From assembly GCF_030463535.1 (NCBI RefSeq), contig NC_132881.1:42025473-42089472 (forward strand): 64,000 nucleotides of DNA, read 5' to 3'. The notes under the pieces were generated by a model that worked only from the letters and a program-made list of their open reading frames with translations, was not told where the DNA came from and did no database searches. A program made the translations under genes and the position numbers. The stretch is from Salminus brasiliensis. Taxonomy: Eukaryota > Chordata > Actinopteri > Characiformes > Bryconidae. Positions 24,684 to 36,984 of the stretch are shown here, one piece after another. Numbering within the stretch: position 1 is the stretch's first letter; the number at the start of each line of letters is the position of its first letter.

Positions 24684-25973
24684 TCATGAACTGGACCTGA
24701 ACGTTTTTTCCTTTGTTTTGTAGAATTCTCCTCCATTTGCTGTGTGTATTTGAGCAATCCTTTGCAGCAGTTCATCCACTTGTCCCTGATCGCTGGCATC
24801 TCTGTTATTCAACGCATGAAACCTGTTCCCATTCCTGCTCACAAGTTTACGAAGGTCTTTATTCTCCTCAATAAATGTATCAATCGGTTTTCCCTTCAGA
24901 TTGTCTTTTCCAGTGAAAAGGATCACTGTGTGTTTAGTGGCCTTCTCCCCCAGACAGTCCTGAACGTGCTGCATGGTGCTCTTTGTTGCTGGACTGAAGC
25001 GGTCAGTGTTCATCACAATCATAATGACATGGGGTTCAGAAGTGGACAAATGTGTCGAGATGACCTCCTGGATGTGTTTTGGATTTGTATCAAAGCCTGG
25101 AGAGTCGATGAGCCTCAGACTCAATCCAGTCACATCGTATTTATAGACATCCTTGTTTTCAGTTTGTTCACCTCTTCTTTGGAGAGTCCTGATGCTTGTA
25201 GTTTTTCCAATTTTGGTCATTCCAATAAATAAAACTCGGACAGCTTTTTGGCATTTTTGTGCATCCTCGGCTACAGTTTCTCCTTCTCTGGGTCTCTTTT
25301 CACAAATCCCTTTCTCCTCTGGGTGGCGTTCGGTTTTGTTCTTGTTGAGGCTGTGCTGAAACCTCTTCATCACATGCAAATCTTTCATCTCTGTCTTTTT
25401 CAGGTCTTTCAGGACTTTCTCTACATCTTCATCAGAACTCCCCCCTCTGTTGTTCCAGTGATGGCATCTGTGACCACAGCTCTCCAACAGGGCTTGAAAC
25501 TCATTTCCTCCCTCCCTAAGAAATTCTTCAAAAGGTTTACTCTCAAGGTTGTCACTGTGTGAAAACAGGATGGTAGTGTGATCCAGAAATGAAGGACCGA
25601 GGGCATCACTGAGTCCACGTATTTTGTTGATTTCTTTAACTTCTACACCACCAACCTCTATGACCAGAAGGAAGGAGTATGGTGCTTGGAGATTCTGTAG
25701 AGCCTTTTGTATTTCTCTGATGACGTCCTGTAGGGAAAGTTCTGTGCAGTCCCAGCCTGGAGTATCCACTACAGTAACCTTCCTGCCATTGATTATCTCA
25801 GTTTCAGTTTGGCACTTTAGAGTCACTGATTTTCCAGATGCAACAGATGAGAAGTGTTTCTTGTTCAGTATTGTATTTCCAGAGGAACTCTTACCAGAGC
25901 CTGTCTTGCCAATTAAAACTATCTGTACTGAATCATCAGGACTTCTGTCTGTTGTCTGTGTGTAAGAAGCCAT
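24684..25973 (-). CDS. Two-domain AIG1/GIMAP-type GTPase
   Basis: This is a 429-residue GTPase with tandem AIG1 domains, an immune-associated nucleotide-binding family usually acting at membranes of lymphoid cells. Domain 1 (about residues 16-215) has the P-loop GKTGSGKSSSGNTIL (residues 22-36), switch DTPGW (70-74) and a degenerate G4 (SHSDNL, where family members usually have a TxxD form). Domain 2 (about 242-410) has GMTKIGKTT, DSPGFDT and FTGKDNL. Fish genomes hold many multi-domain GIMAPs of this kind. The Met at 25973 has G at -3 and +4. An acceptor-like tttcccag lies about 50 bp upstream, suggesting a separate 5' UTR exon. Just after the stop, CAAG|GTAAAT (24678) is a good donor, so the 3' UTR may be spliced. 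It lies head to head with a second GIMAP at 28.8 kb. Confidence 0.93.
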   Translation of the reverse strand: MASYTQTTDRSPDDSVQIVLIGKTGSGKSSSGNTILNKKHFSSVASGKSVTLKCQTETEIINGRKVTVVDTPGWDCTELSLQDVIREIQKALQNLQAPYSFLLVIEVGGVEVKEINKIRGLSDALGPSFLDHTTILFSHSDNLESKPFEEFLREGGNEFQALLESCGHRCHHWNNRGGSSDEDVEKVLKDLKKTEMKDLHVMKRFQHSLNKNKTERHPEEKGICEKRPREGETVAEDAQKCQKAVRVLFIGMTKIGKTTSIRTLQRRGEQTENKDVYKYDVTGLSLRLIDSPGFDTNPKHIQEVISTHLSTSEPHVIMIVMNTDRFSPATKSTMQHVQDCLGEKATKHTVILFTGKDNLKGKPIDTFIEENKDLRKLVSRNGNRFHALNNRDASDQGQVDELLQRIAQIHTANGGEFYKTKEKTFRSSS

Positions 25974-26115
25974 TGCACATCAATGGAACGAAATCAAAGA
26001 GACAGAATGATAATATTCCTGGGAAAAGATCAAGAGTTGTTGATGTTTATTTTGATATTTTTTTAAAACAGAAGCATGCTGGATAAGAAAAAAATATTTA
26101 TTTAAAACAATTGTA

Positions 26116-28112
26116 AATACAGTCATGAGAAACAAAGAACACCCTCTTTGAATTCTGTGGTTTTATGTATCAAGACATGTAGAAGGCCTTAATATTAGGT
26201 GAAGACAACTTCAGATGAAGAACACCACACAACAGATTCCACTGTTTCATTATTTATTGAACAAAAAAGAAGCTAAAATGGAAAAGCCATGTGTGAAAAA
26301 GATAACTACACTCTTGCTGCCATGAAAATTAATTATTTGACTTGTTGTGACGACTTCTATAAAAGCAGGTTTGCTAGTTTGAAAATTCAGGTGTGTTAAC
26401 ATAATGCCAAGAGGGAAAGCCAGGCTGATCAATCTGGGAAGGGTTTCCAAACAAGTCCATCTTTTTACAGTGAGAAAGATTCAAGTGGAAAACATTCAAA
26501 ACCATTCACATCCCAGCAAATTTACTCCGAGGTCAGACCACACAATGCTTACAAAAAGGTCAAAAAACCCAGTCTGAGCTACATGTCAGATTCTACTGGC
26601 CTCAGCTAGCATAAATGTTCAAGTTCATGACAGTACAATTATAAAAAGGTTGAACAACTATGGCTTGTTTGGAAGGGTTGCCAGGAGAAAACTGGGCTTG
26701 TTTTGCAGGCACAGGACCTGGACACCTTGGAGTCAACCATGAACTCCTCTGTATATCAAAGTAGAGACAAATGTGTGTACTATGATCCCAAGTACACCAG
26801 CAAATCTACAACAGAATGCTGAAAGAAAAGAATCAAGATGTTGCAATGGCCCAAAGTCCAGACCTCAACCTAAATGATGTTTGTCATGATCCACTCGGTC
26901 TGACAATGACGGGAGAACACTCGCAGGGGATGGACCGAAGTGAGGAGTTTATTGATAACAATAAACCATAAAAAAAAACAGAAATGCAGCACCAATTACT
27001 AGGGATAAGGAAGAACTAAACAAAACTGTGACAAACAACACTGGGCAAACAAAAGGAACACACCTGGGGCTGGTGAGGCACTAGGGCAGTGCTGGCTGCC
27101 GGGGCTGAGCCAATACCGTTACTCAGAAACATAAACCTCCAAGCCGAGCCTGGGAAAGCTATGAACTAGGACATATAGAGTAGCGCTAGTCAGGCGCATT
27201 GAACTTACTAGACTTGAGAGCATGAGGAGTCAGCCGCCAAACCTAGACGACTGATCCAGTCCGACGATGAGGAGAGCTAACTGCTGAAGCAAGCTGGAGA
27301 GTCGCTCACTCCTGGAGCTCCAGGACCCCAGCTTGCAGAACCAAAGAAGCCTGGCGAGAGATCGCCGCAGACCTGCAGTAGCTCCCTAATGGACCCTGAG
27401 ACGAGAGCTGCCTAGCTAGTTAGCTTTCAAGGATGCACTCTACAGACCAGACCGGTGAATACTGAGTCTATACCATTAACTGAAGAACCTGGGTGCATGT
27501 GGTGCACTAAGAGTAATCCTCGGCAACCAGCAGCTGACACTAGCCCTCCTTAAATACACCAGCCCACAGGTGATACACATTAACCAAACAATGAACAGAC
27601 ACATGACAAACACAACCAGAAACCAAAATGGCGACGAGGGGTGTCAACCCAAAAGTCCTTCCTTCGAATAAACCCGACATGGTTCAGTAACAAATAGTTC
27701 ATCTTTTCCTGTGAGCCGCGGCCCGGGACCGCCTTTGGGGCGGGCGCGGTGGCGTGGGCGTGACAATGTTGTCACAAGTCCTTAAGAGAACTGTGCATAA
27801 ATGGATGTCCACAAAGCTGAAGCAACATTGAAGAGTGGGCCAAAATTCTTCCAGAACAATGTAAGAGACTGATGAAGTCATACAGAACACCAGTACTTCA
27901 GGATATTGCTGCTAAAGGTGGTTCTACAAGATATTGATTCTTAGTTTTTCCACATGTGGCTTTTCCATTTTTGCTTCATTTGTGTTAGATAAATGAATCT
28001 GTTGTGTGTTGCTAATCTAAGGCTGTATTTACCAAATTCTCAGATGTGTTTTATATCCTAATAGATAAAATCATACAATTCAAAGAGGGTGTACTTTGAA
28101 TATGACTGTATT
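26116..28112 (+). mobile_element. Decayed, internally deleted Tc1-like transposon
   Basis: The ends are inverted: 'acaccctctttgaattc' near 26138 matches the complement of 'caattcaaagagggtgta' near 28077. Between them are recognisable transposase scraps, such as the frame MAQSPDLNLND at about 26848 (family motif QSPDLNPIE) and the tail 'gctgctaaaggtggttctac' near 27909. Most of the catalytic region is missing. A solo-LTR-like element interrupts it at 26882-27765. Confidence 0.8.
26882..27765. mobile_element. Solo-LTR-like insert within the Tc1 remnant
   Basis: The 884-bp insert begins TGTCATGATCC and ends GGGCGTGACA, flanked on both sides by ATGTT (26877-26881 and 27766-27770). TG...CA ends plus a 5-bp target duplication fit an LTR left by recombination. 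No internal retroviral genes are present. Confidence 0.65.
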
Positions 28113-28753
28113 CTAGTGTTCAGATGTATTACTAGTCCATAATGAACTAATAAACAATTTGTATGGTGTATAAATATACAATATGTTAGCCCTGTGCAAT
28201 TCACAATTGCACCTCAATTAAGAGAGATGTGTTTAGAATGATGAGCATTAAACAAAGCATTAAAACTTGACAATAAATGAGAAATGTAAAATTGTTATGT
28301 GAAGTCTATTATATTTAAATCAACACTATTTAATGCATTATGCATATAAGAACAGAAATATTAATATGGAGTTTCCAAAAAAAAAAAGAATAAATTGAAT
28401 TACATATTTAAATGTATTTCTTCTCTATCTAATAAACAAAACATGCATTCCATTAAATATTTTATACTTCACAAAGGTAACAATTAAAATGTGTTTTCTG
28501 CAGAAATGTAATTTGCCATAACTGGAGTCAGCTGAACCAAGAAAACCTTTGTTCTTCTATTCTAAAAACTACTGTAATACATGGCATTGTGCACTGACAA
28601 CATAACACTCACCTTTCTGAAGTCAGCTCAGAAATAGCCAAAAGAGGCAGCCCCTAAGGGTATTTATAGTTCTAAAGAGTGCAGCCCACAAATGAAAGTA
28701 TCCAATCATAAAGAGTATGTCAAACAGGAGGGTTACTGCCCATAACATGACCC

Positions 28754-28760
28754 TATAAAA
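28754..28760 (+). promoter_or_regulatory. TATA box of the plus-strand GIMAP gene
   Basis: TATAAAA lies 81 bp before the inferred start codon at 28841, at a distance that leaves room for a 5' UTR of about 50 bp. Inferred from motif and position only. Confidence 0.55.
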
Positions 28761-28840
28761 TCTCTTAGGCAAATTAAAATTCACATTAAAAAACAACTCT
28801 AAAGACAGAAACTCCCAACGATTGTATTACAGCAGCAACA

Positions 28841-30144
28841 ATGGCTTACAGTGGTGAGTCTTCATGAAAGTAAACTAATGAATTTGCTATATTATATTAG
28901 ATAATAAGAATACATATTAATGGGTAAATAATACTCTTTAATTATCTATCTATGAGAATATTTTTGTTAAATTATCTTTCTGGAGATTATGACTTTTGAT
29001 ATTTCATGGATATTTAAATAAATTTTATTTTATCAATATTTTTCTGTAAGCTTTTTTCACATATATACAAACAATATTTTGTTAATTATATGTTTTATTT
29101 ATATATTTATTTATTGTCTTTTACTAATAATTAGCAGTTTAATTTGTTGGTAGAAAATAGTATATAAAATATTGCATTTGTGGTGGAACAATGTATTATT
29201 TTAGTCCAATAATTTGTTACATCAAGCAAATAAACATCAATTCTCTGTAGAAGAAAAAAAAGTGGAATGGCAATGTAAACTTGCTTTGCATTAGGGATGA
29301 TATTTTAAATAAGTAAATAACATAGCAGTTGAGATCATTGATTAAAACTAATATAAGATGCTATATTTCATGATTGTCAGGCAATTAACTGATGTCACAA
29401 CAGCTGCTGTCCAGCTTATTTAGTGTCTATTGCTTTATGTTTCATCTTGCAGACAAGGATCCATGGCGCTTAGTCATACTGGGCAAGACAGGGGTTGGCA
29501 AAAGTGCTTCAGGCAACACCATTCTGGGTGAGAATGTGTTTAAGTCTGAAGTTAGAGCCACCTCTGTTACCTCTACTTGCACCAGCATTGCAAGAGTGAT
29601 CGATGGGCGAAATATATCCGTTATCGACACGCCTGGTTTGTATGACACAAACATGACTCGTGACTTCATAGTGAAAGAGACTATAAAGGGAGTCAAGCTG
29701 GCTGCTCCTGGCCCTCATGCCTTTCTTCTTGTGATCGATGTGAGGCGTTTCACTGAAGAGGAGAAAAACACGGTCAGGAACTTCCAGCAAATCTTTGGTG
29801 ACGGAGTACATAAGCACATGATTGTGCTGTTCACTCGTGGAGATGATCTTGAAAATGACAACAAGTCAATTGATACCTTCATTGGAGAGGCTGGACCTGA
29901 CCTCAGACAACTGATCTCTGCATGCGGACAGAGGTACCATGTGTTCAACAACAGGAACAAAAATGATCGCACTCAAGTGGAAAGCCTCTTACAGAAGATT
30001 CATAAGATGCTAAGTGCTAATAATCACAGCTACTACAACTATGAGCTATTTTCAATGGCAATGGCCAAGGAGCGAAGAATAGCTGAACTGGAGGCTGAAT
30101 TGCGGAAAGCACAAAGATCCAACCCTTTCTGCAGCATACTGTAG
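28841..30144 (+). CDS. Single-domain AIG1/GIMAP-type GTPase (two exons)
   Basis: Coding exons are 28841-28853 and 29453-30144, giving 234 residues. Exon 1 encodes only MAYS plus one base and ends G|GTGAGT. Exon 2 follows cttgcAG and restores GAC, so the protein begins MAYSDKDPWRLVILGKTG. A longer frame opening at 29392 is intronic up to 29452 and its Met should not be used. The AIG1 domain fills about residues 8-205: P-loop GKTGVGKSASGNTIL, switch DTPGLYDT, G4 FTRGDDL, and the FNNR motif. A charged helix (AKERRIAELEAELRKAQ) follows, and the chain ends CSIL, a CaaX-like sequence whose final Leu would favour geranylgeranylation. This would suggest membrane anchoring, which is inference. An AATAAA signal lies at 30258. 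Confidence 0.93.
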
Positions 30145-30257
30145 TCTAGAATGGATCAGACTATGTGTATTATACTAATGGATACAATTAATGAAATGTT
30201 TCTCTCTTCTTTCCTATGCATATTAGTTCAGTGAGCCTTGATTTTAGACAATCACAA

Positions 30258-30263
30258 AATAAA
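30258..30263 (+). terminator. Polyadenylation signal AATAAA
   Basis: It lies 114 bp after the stop of the plus-strand GIMAP gene and is the first canonical signal downstream. Confidence 0.6.
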
Positions 30264-30694
30264 CATACTGTTGTAACTGTGAATGATTGGTGTTTTCATT
30301 TTGATTGTGGAATTAAATTTCTTACATGTCTGTCTAATATGTTGAAAACATACAAACATTAAATAAAACTAATTCCACGTTCATCTGTGTAATTCTTGCT
30401 CTCTTTCATATTTCTCAAGTTAAGATCTGCATGGCTTTTAGAAAACTTGATTTTAATGTTACAGGTGCATTATTATTATAATATTTAGAAATAAAGCAGT
30501 CATTAGACTGTATAAGAGACTGTATGACTGTAGGAGGGGAGAGAACATAGATCTAAGATCATAGTTGCAGTTGAAGCTTGAAGGCCAGATTGTTTATTAC
30601 TGGGTAATAATAATACAGTAAGAATGGGAAAACAACACATACCTTGTTTGTTATGTGTATTAACAGAGTAAGAATGAGACAAATTTTTCAATTA

Positions 30695-31020
30695 AATTGA
30701 ATTTATATAACACTTTTTACAACAAATGTTGTAAAAACAAAGCAGCTTTACAGAGATCTGTAATTAAAAGTAAGAATGAGGGAAGTAAAGTCAGGCCAAA
30801 CTTAATTTATATTACATAACAGGAGTTGGCACGAACCAGCTTTATAGAAACATCTGGCTGCAAGCAACAGTGGCAAGAAAAACTCCCTAAGAGCAATAGG
30901 AAGAAATCTTGAGAGGAACCAAGACTCAAAACAGCAGCTCATACTCCTCTTGCCGACACTGGATAGCAAAACAATGCACAAGAGCCAGATGAATGAGCAA
31001 GGTCTTACTGATAATAAAAA
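30695..31020. repeat. Dispersed repeat, copy 2
   Basis: Related to 1135-1375 through 'caaagcagctttacagag' and 'caacagtggcaagaaaaact'. Noncoding. Confidence 0.5.
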
Positions 31021-33785
31021 CAAATAAATCAGCCTGTCATTGGACGGAAGTATTTAGATAAACAATGACAACTGATGACTTACACAGGCCTCTTAGAGAA
31101 CAGTGGAAACTTCATAATCCAGCCTGTTCCCTGTTATGCTTCCGTCTTTGCTCTGTATTTATAGAGCGAGAGTGGGAGAACAAATATTAATTAAATGAAA
31201 AGTGATCAGTGATTAAGTCCTGTGTATTGTGTGTGTGGGGGGGGCATGTAAGAATAATGGAAGCGGATTGCAGTTGTAGATACAAAAATTCAAGTTCCAC
31301 ACTGCGTTGTGTTAACTGCACTGAGGCCAGATGTAGTGTTGTATTCAAAGAGCAAGCGGATAGTTTAGTTTATAGAACTAACTGAATTATTCTGTTGATT
31401 ATTCAGAATTATTCTAATGACAGAAGTTGAGAGATGCTGATTCAGTGGCTCAAGTGAGAGCGTGTGGGTGGCAGTCATATATTAGATCAGTAGAGATGGG
31501 TATTAGAGGTTTTGCAATAAACTGCCACATACTTGCTGTTTGATTTTGGATTTAGAGACCACATGCTATAGGCAGCCATGAGGAAATTCTCAAACGTAGC
31601 TGAAAGGGTTAATAAAGGCTGTTTTTTGCATATCGTCACTGTCCAATGGAAAACATGCATCTCTAAAATGGCGAATTTACAGTTGAAGACAAAAAATGTT
31701 CTGACTTTTGAATGGACGTCCTGCAAGAATTTACCTTTTTAGGACAATTCATACCTGGCTCGTCCAGGACACATTGTAATCTGCTCATCCAAACCACATT
31801 CTGAAGTGGTCAGAGACACATATAACCCCACTATTCTTGTAGCATGAACGGCAAAGCTTCTTGATGCATGACAACAAAGCACCACCCGCATCTACAGTAT
31901 CCTCAGCTTCAGCCAGAAAATACATAATAACCTAACGGATAAAAGCAAACTGCGTTGCTGGTATTATTTATATTGCAAGGATGTTAAGATCTTCGAAACA
32001 TGTAAAGATCGTTCCTAATCAGGAAGCACTGGCTAAATTAAAAGGTAGGAAGAAGGCATGTAATGCTACCTTTTAGATTCAGTGATTCTGTGACCTACAG
32101 CTCAGCCAGGGCCGACCTGAAAAGGTTCCCCGCTCACCCTAAAGATCTTGACCACAAAACAGACCACTTACAATCTGTGCCCTGTTCTAACCTACACAGT
32201 GCCAATCAGGGTTAAACAAGTTAGGAATTGTTGAATGGTATAATTGAATGGTATAATGACCATACAAGTACTTTAAGACTGCTTGTGGTGTGATTGTTTT
32301 AGATAGTTTTACAGATAACAAACAAGTCGTAATTAAAGCCAAATCATTGTATCTCATCTCTAATACACAAAAACAAAAGCAACCCAAGATTCCTTTTCAG
32401 TACTGTGTCCAAATTTACCAGTAGCCATAAGCAAACTGAAAACATTCAGTTGGAACAACAGGCCCTAACTGCAGCTGTATATATTGATGAATGCTGCACC
32501 AACGGTTTGAATCAGACCACAATTATTGAGTCACAAATCAGTTCATTTTCCAAACCACTAAAAAGAAAAAAAGGGAGACAAATATGAGACACTAATTAAG
32601 TTTCAAGCTTTCAGTTTGAAAGTATTTTGTTTTACTGCTTCATTTGTATTAGTGACTTCTATTTTGACACAAGACCATCGTTTTTATCCACACACTCCCC
32701 TCACCCTTAAGAGAATTAAATTCAGTAATAATGTATTACACACTGTTATATGTTATATGACAAATGGGAACATATTAATCATATTAAATTACATACTACA
32801 TCTTGTTTATATGCTTAGCATTTTGCTTTGTTGAGACAAAAAGTGTTCATTCTGTGGAGCGGAAAATGCCTAAGCCTGCTGGTGTTTTCATATGCAGAAC
32901 AAAGTTTCTTGTCTTGAAAAGCGCATATAATAAGAAGCTAAAAGCCTGTGTGAATAACTTAACTTACTACGTAAGATGCTTGTACATATCGTTTGATTGT
33001 GGAAAAGAGTCGTGTCAAATAATTTGCTGCTCAAACTTTTACACTGTAGCTCAAAATACATATATTTCATCATCAGGGCGAGCAGCTGCAGATCAGAGAC
33101 TGAAATGGCCCCGACATGGCAGATTGCTAAGCCAAAACATGAAAAACACACCATTCATCACCTAATGGAAGAAATATGGAAATAAATAAAATGAAAATTA
33201 ATAAATCAGTCAATTAATCAATCAAAAAAACATTAATAAATAGAAATATACAAATGCTATGGGTATTAAAAATGAGTGTTTAAACATATTGTTTAGAAAC
33301 TATGGGTAACAGAAAGCGAAGTAAAGTACGTGCAAAGGCCACATAAAACAGTTGTACAAAATCTCCTTCCTGAAAAACAGGCTATTGTTAGTTAAGTAGT
33401 CAGGGGAGTGCCTGGGGTAAGGGACTGGCCATCCTGTCTACATATGCACACTTGGCCTGTATTCAGCAAAACCTAACATATGAGGAGGAAAAGGCCTCTT
33501 GTTCTGACAGGAGCTCAACTGTGGAGCAAACGCACACTGCCCGGTGGTTTCCCAGTGGTGCTGCTATTTATTGCCATAAAATTAATGATCAGTTTGCATC
33601 CCTTAATGTAAAGTGTTACCAACATTACCCTGTGACCAACTCTCATCGGCATGGTAGGGAGGACACTAGACTCAGAGCTATATAGGTAATGTTTAGAGTT
33701 TGGTTTAATGCACTTGGTTCAAACTAAAGCACTAAAGCAAATACACAAGCACACATACATTTCTATACACACATACACACACACA
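31021..33785. other. Intergenic stretch, no supported gene
   Basis: The open frames here are short, lack family resemblance and have no splice context. Only a short G-run near 31235-31242 stands out. Confidence 0.5.
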
Positions 33786-34325
33786 TATATATATGAAATG
33801 GGACAGCCATGTGTGGAAAAACTACACCCCTTGAATCAGAAGCTTGTATAACCAACTTTGTGCTGCAATAACCTGAAGTAATGATTTTCTGTATGACTTG
33901 CAGTCGTATGTGTTTTTGGCCCATACTGTTGCTTCAGTTCATCAAGGTTTGTGGGCATTCAATTATGCACAGCTCTCTTAAGGTCCTACTACAGCAATTC
34001 AGTTGAGTTGAACTCTGGACTTGACCAGGTCATTACTGGCCTTGCTTCTTCTTTTTTAGCTATTCTGTTGTAGATTTGCTGACATGCTTAGGATCAGTGT
34101 GCTGTGCATGACACAGAAGTGCACACTGACTGGGCCAAGTCTTGTGTCACAATATCTATCACATTATTGTGTTTTCTCAGGGTCTCTTTTATGCATTATT
34201 AGATTTCAGACTCTGAAATGTCTGAAATGTCCTTTGGGAATTCAGATGGAGACAAACACATTTTAATGGACCTGTAGATGGTTTGACACAAACAAAAATA
34301 ATTGTCATTTTTGATAGAGTTCTTT
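33786..34325 (-). mobile_element. Tc1-like remnant, reversed
   Basis: 'cagccatgtgtggaaaaact' near 33807 is shared in a related form with the Tc1 remnant at 26.3 kb, and 'gctgacatgcttaggatcag' is typical of antisense Tc1 transposase. No frame survives. Confidence 0.5.
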
Positions 34326-34972
34326 AGATTTAGATTTTTTTATTGACAATAACTATGATGAAAGGTTTAGTCAATGCTACTTGCTCGGTGGTTGTGTTTT
34401 TAGACTCACTGACTTTGAGGTCACCATCTCAGACATAAATCTAGGACTGTAATCCTTATCAGGAAATATTTTGTGTGGTCCAAGCAGGAGGGAAGTTCTA
34501 CAGGACTGAAACAATCACACAAACAAATCAAACCATGCCTTTACTGGAATCAGATTCAGATATGGTAAAACTGATATAAGGCTATTGGCAAGTGTCTGAT
34601 AGTAACCCTTTACTGTCTGAACAGAACATTTAATTGGCAGCAGAATGCACATCACATAAATTATGCATAGCAATTACACAAATTTCATGGGATTCATTGT
34701 TTGATTTTTACAACTACACACCTATATATATTACAATCAAATTAACTTGGAAATGACAAAAATACAATTCATATTTTGAATATACAATTCAATAACTGCT
34801 TATTTATATTATTTAAACTTTAAACTTTTGAATTTTAGGCCCAGCACTCACTCCAGATTGCAGAACAATATGTACACATGTACAATATACTATGTGTTTG
34901 TGAAAACCCCTTTAGAACGGGAGAGACTCAATCCCAGAGAGGAAAACCCATGAGAGTGGGATTTAATTATGA

Positions 34973-34973
<1 letters not shown>

Positions 34974-35032
<59 letters not shown>
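34974..35032. repeat. (AT)n microsatellite
   Basis: About 29 AT units. Confidence 0.97.
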
Positions 35033-35036
<4 letters not shown>

Positions 35037-35752
35037 TATATAGTATTAGTAAACATAATTTATATTACAAGTAAAGTGTCAAAAGTAAAAAGTAACTCTA
35101 AAAAGTAAATCTGTGATGTACAAAAGTTTTTGGTGAAACATTTTTGCACTTAAAAATAGATTATACTTTTGTGAATTAATTTATATATACCATCTGAGTT
35201 GTAAATTGTAAGTAAACATTTAAGTAGATATGAATAATCACATTTAGTTCTACAGAAAATAATATTGAGTATATTATTAAAATCCTTGCTCAAACCCATT
35301 ACAAAAATTAGTAGACATAATTGAACTGCTAGGTAGATATGACTAAAAACATTAAAACATTATGCTGCATGCACTAAATGTATATAATATATTGTTTGCA
35401 ATTAAATTAAAATGTTTGTAGTTTTTAAACTGTATTTACTTTTCCCTCCAGGATATTAATTTACTTAATAAAACCAAATGTAAATAAATCAACTGTACAC
35501 AGACTAAAATTTTAAACATCTATTCCAAAAGTATATCAGTGAAACACATGGCAAATGTAGCCAAGTCCATGTTATAATATATACTATATTATACTATATA
35601 CTATATATATATAATATACTCCACTGGCTCTATTCCATTTATGTTTTCCTTAAAATATTTCTCGCTCTTCTAATTTTGAAGAAATGGGATATCAGGACTG
35701 ACACTAAAATAATTCGAATGGCAGTTTGTCCATCAATTCATTGACAACAGTG

Positions 35753-36180
35753 TCATGAAGAGCATTTATTCTTTGATGTTGTGCAGATAAACTGAAGCTG
35801 TTCCACCAAGTCATCAATACATTTGCCAGAGGCTTTATAAACACTTTCCAACTTTAACAAGAGAGAACCAATATTTTTCACTTTTTCACTTGAAGTATCC
35901 CTTTTACAATCCAACTCTAAGGCAGCATCTATGTCCACATGATCATGTGATTCCAACAAGGGGAAGGGAGATTTCATTCTCAGCAAAAACTGGACGTTTC
36001 ACAATCAAATTAGTCTTTAATTCCGTTCATGAACTTGATTTGTGTTTTCAGCTTCTGTGTATTGCATACGTCCCATATATGTTGGTGGTAAAATCACATC
36101 CATCAAAGGCACATTCATGTCTTTTCACGTGAAAATTGATGTCTTTTGTATTAGGATACACAAAGGAGTCACAAAGTTGT
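35753..36180 (-). pseudogene. Zinc-finger mobile-element-type ORF, broken (copy 1)
   Basis: Read from 36180 leftward, one frame gives a C2H2-like stretch (HVKRHECAFDGCDFTTN then YGTYAIHRS) that stops. After further breaks a frame with ESHDHVDIDAALELDCKRD and LLLKLESVYKASGKCIDDL continues to a stop at 35753. The combination of C-terminal helical segment and preceding zinc fingers resembles a repetitive ORF family spread through fish genomes. The family name is not certain. The left boundary of the segmental duplication (35876) cuts through it, so copy 2 (42234-42537) holds only the zinc-finger side. Confidence 0.55.
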
Positions 36181-36214
36181 CATCTGAAAGATTGAAGTAC
36201 CCCTTTTATTACAC

Positions 36215-36533
36215 TCGGGCCTGGTTAGTACTTGGATGGGAGACCGCCTGGGAATGCCAGGTGCTGTAAGCTTATAGGGGCAGTGGTGGCTCAGCAGTTA
36301 GTGCTCTAGGCTATTGATAACAGGGTTGTGGGTTCAATACCTGGGCTCAGCAAGCTGCCACTGTTGGGCCCTTGAGCAAGATCCTTCATCCTTTCTGCTC
36401 CCTGGGCGCTTGAGGTAGCTGCGCTGCGTGTGTGTGTCCTCACTTGCCCTATTTCAGTAGTGTGTGTGTGTGTTCACTACCACGGAGGACACATTTTGCT
36501 GTATTATTTTACCTTTTGATGATAAAGCAACCA
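36215..36533 (+). mobile_element. Composite 5S-like/tRNA-like SINE, copy 1
   Basis: Bases 36215-36273 match the 3' half of vertebrate 5S rRNA (GGATGGGAGACCGCCTGG is its internal box C). Directly after comes a tRNA-like head with box A TGGCTCAGCAGT (36287-36298) and box B GGTTCAATACC (36331-36341), then a body ending near 'gatgataaag'. The 5' half of 5S, with box A of that gene, is missing. Confidence 0.75.
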
Positions 36534-36984
36534 ATGTGCAAAGTTTACAGTGCCATCCCATAAGCTGATACCTGAAAAAGGGATGATAGTATTACCATAG
36601 GATACACACACACACTCACACACATCTCAATGACTTAAGGCCCATCCACACTTATGTGTTTGTGTGTCAGTGTTTCTGTTTAAATCTAAAACAGGCCTTT
36701 TAAAACCTTTTAAAATGTCTGCCCGTTTCTGGCTCAAAAGTCAAATAGCTCCTTATTCCCTACATAGTGTCTTACATAAGTCATAAAACTGGTGGGCAGC
36801 ACCAGCTGGACCCTTATCATATGTTGTCTCCTCTGAAATCAAGGATTAGAAAAAAGAATTGATCCTGATTTTATTGGAGCAATTGTCTACTAGATGTTGG
36901 AGCATTGCTGTGAGGATTTGATTGCAGTCAGCATCAAGAGGTTGGATGATCACCACCATCAGCTGCAGAGGTAAACATTAAACA

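Noticed and set aside
29392..29452. Upstream Met of the plus-strand GIMAP frame
   Set aside because: A splice acceptor at 29451-29452 and a matching 13-base first exon at 28841 show this part is intronic.
32405..33185. Cluster of small plus-strand frames
   Set aside because: No splice context, family motif or codon pattern supports a gene.
36215..36273. 5S rRNA gene
   Set aside because: Only the 3' half is present and it is fused to a SINE; the 5' half is missing.
36277..36345. Functional tRNA gene
   Set aside because: Box A and box B are present but no cloverleaf with paired acceptor stem could be drawn; it is a SINE head.
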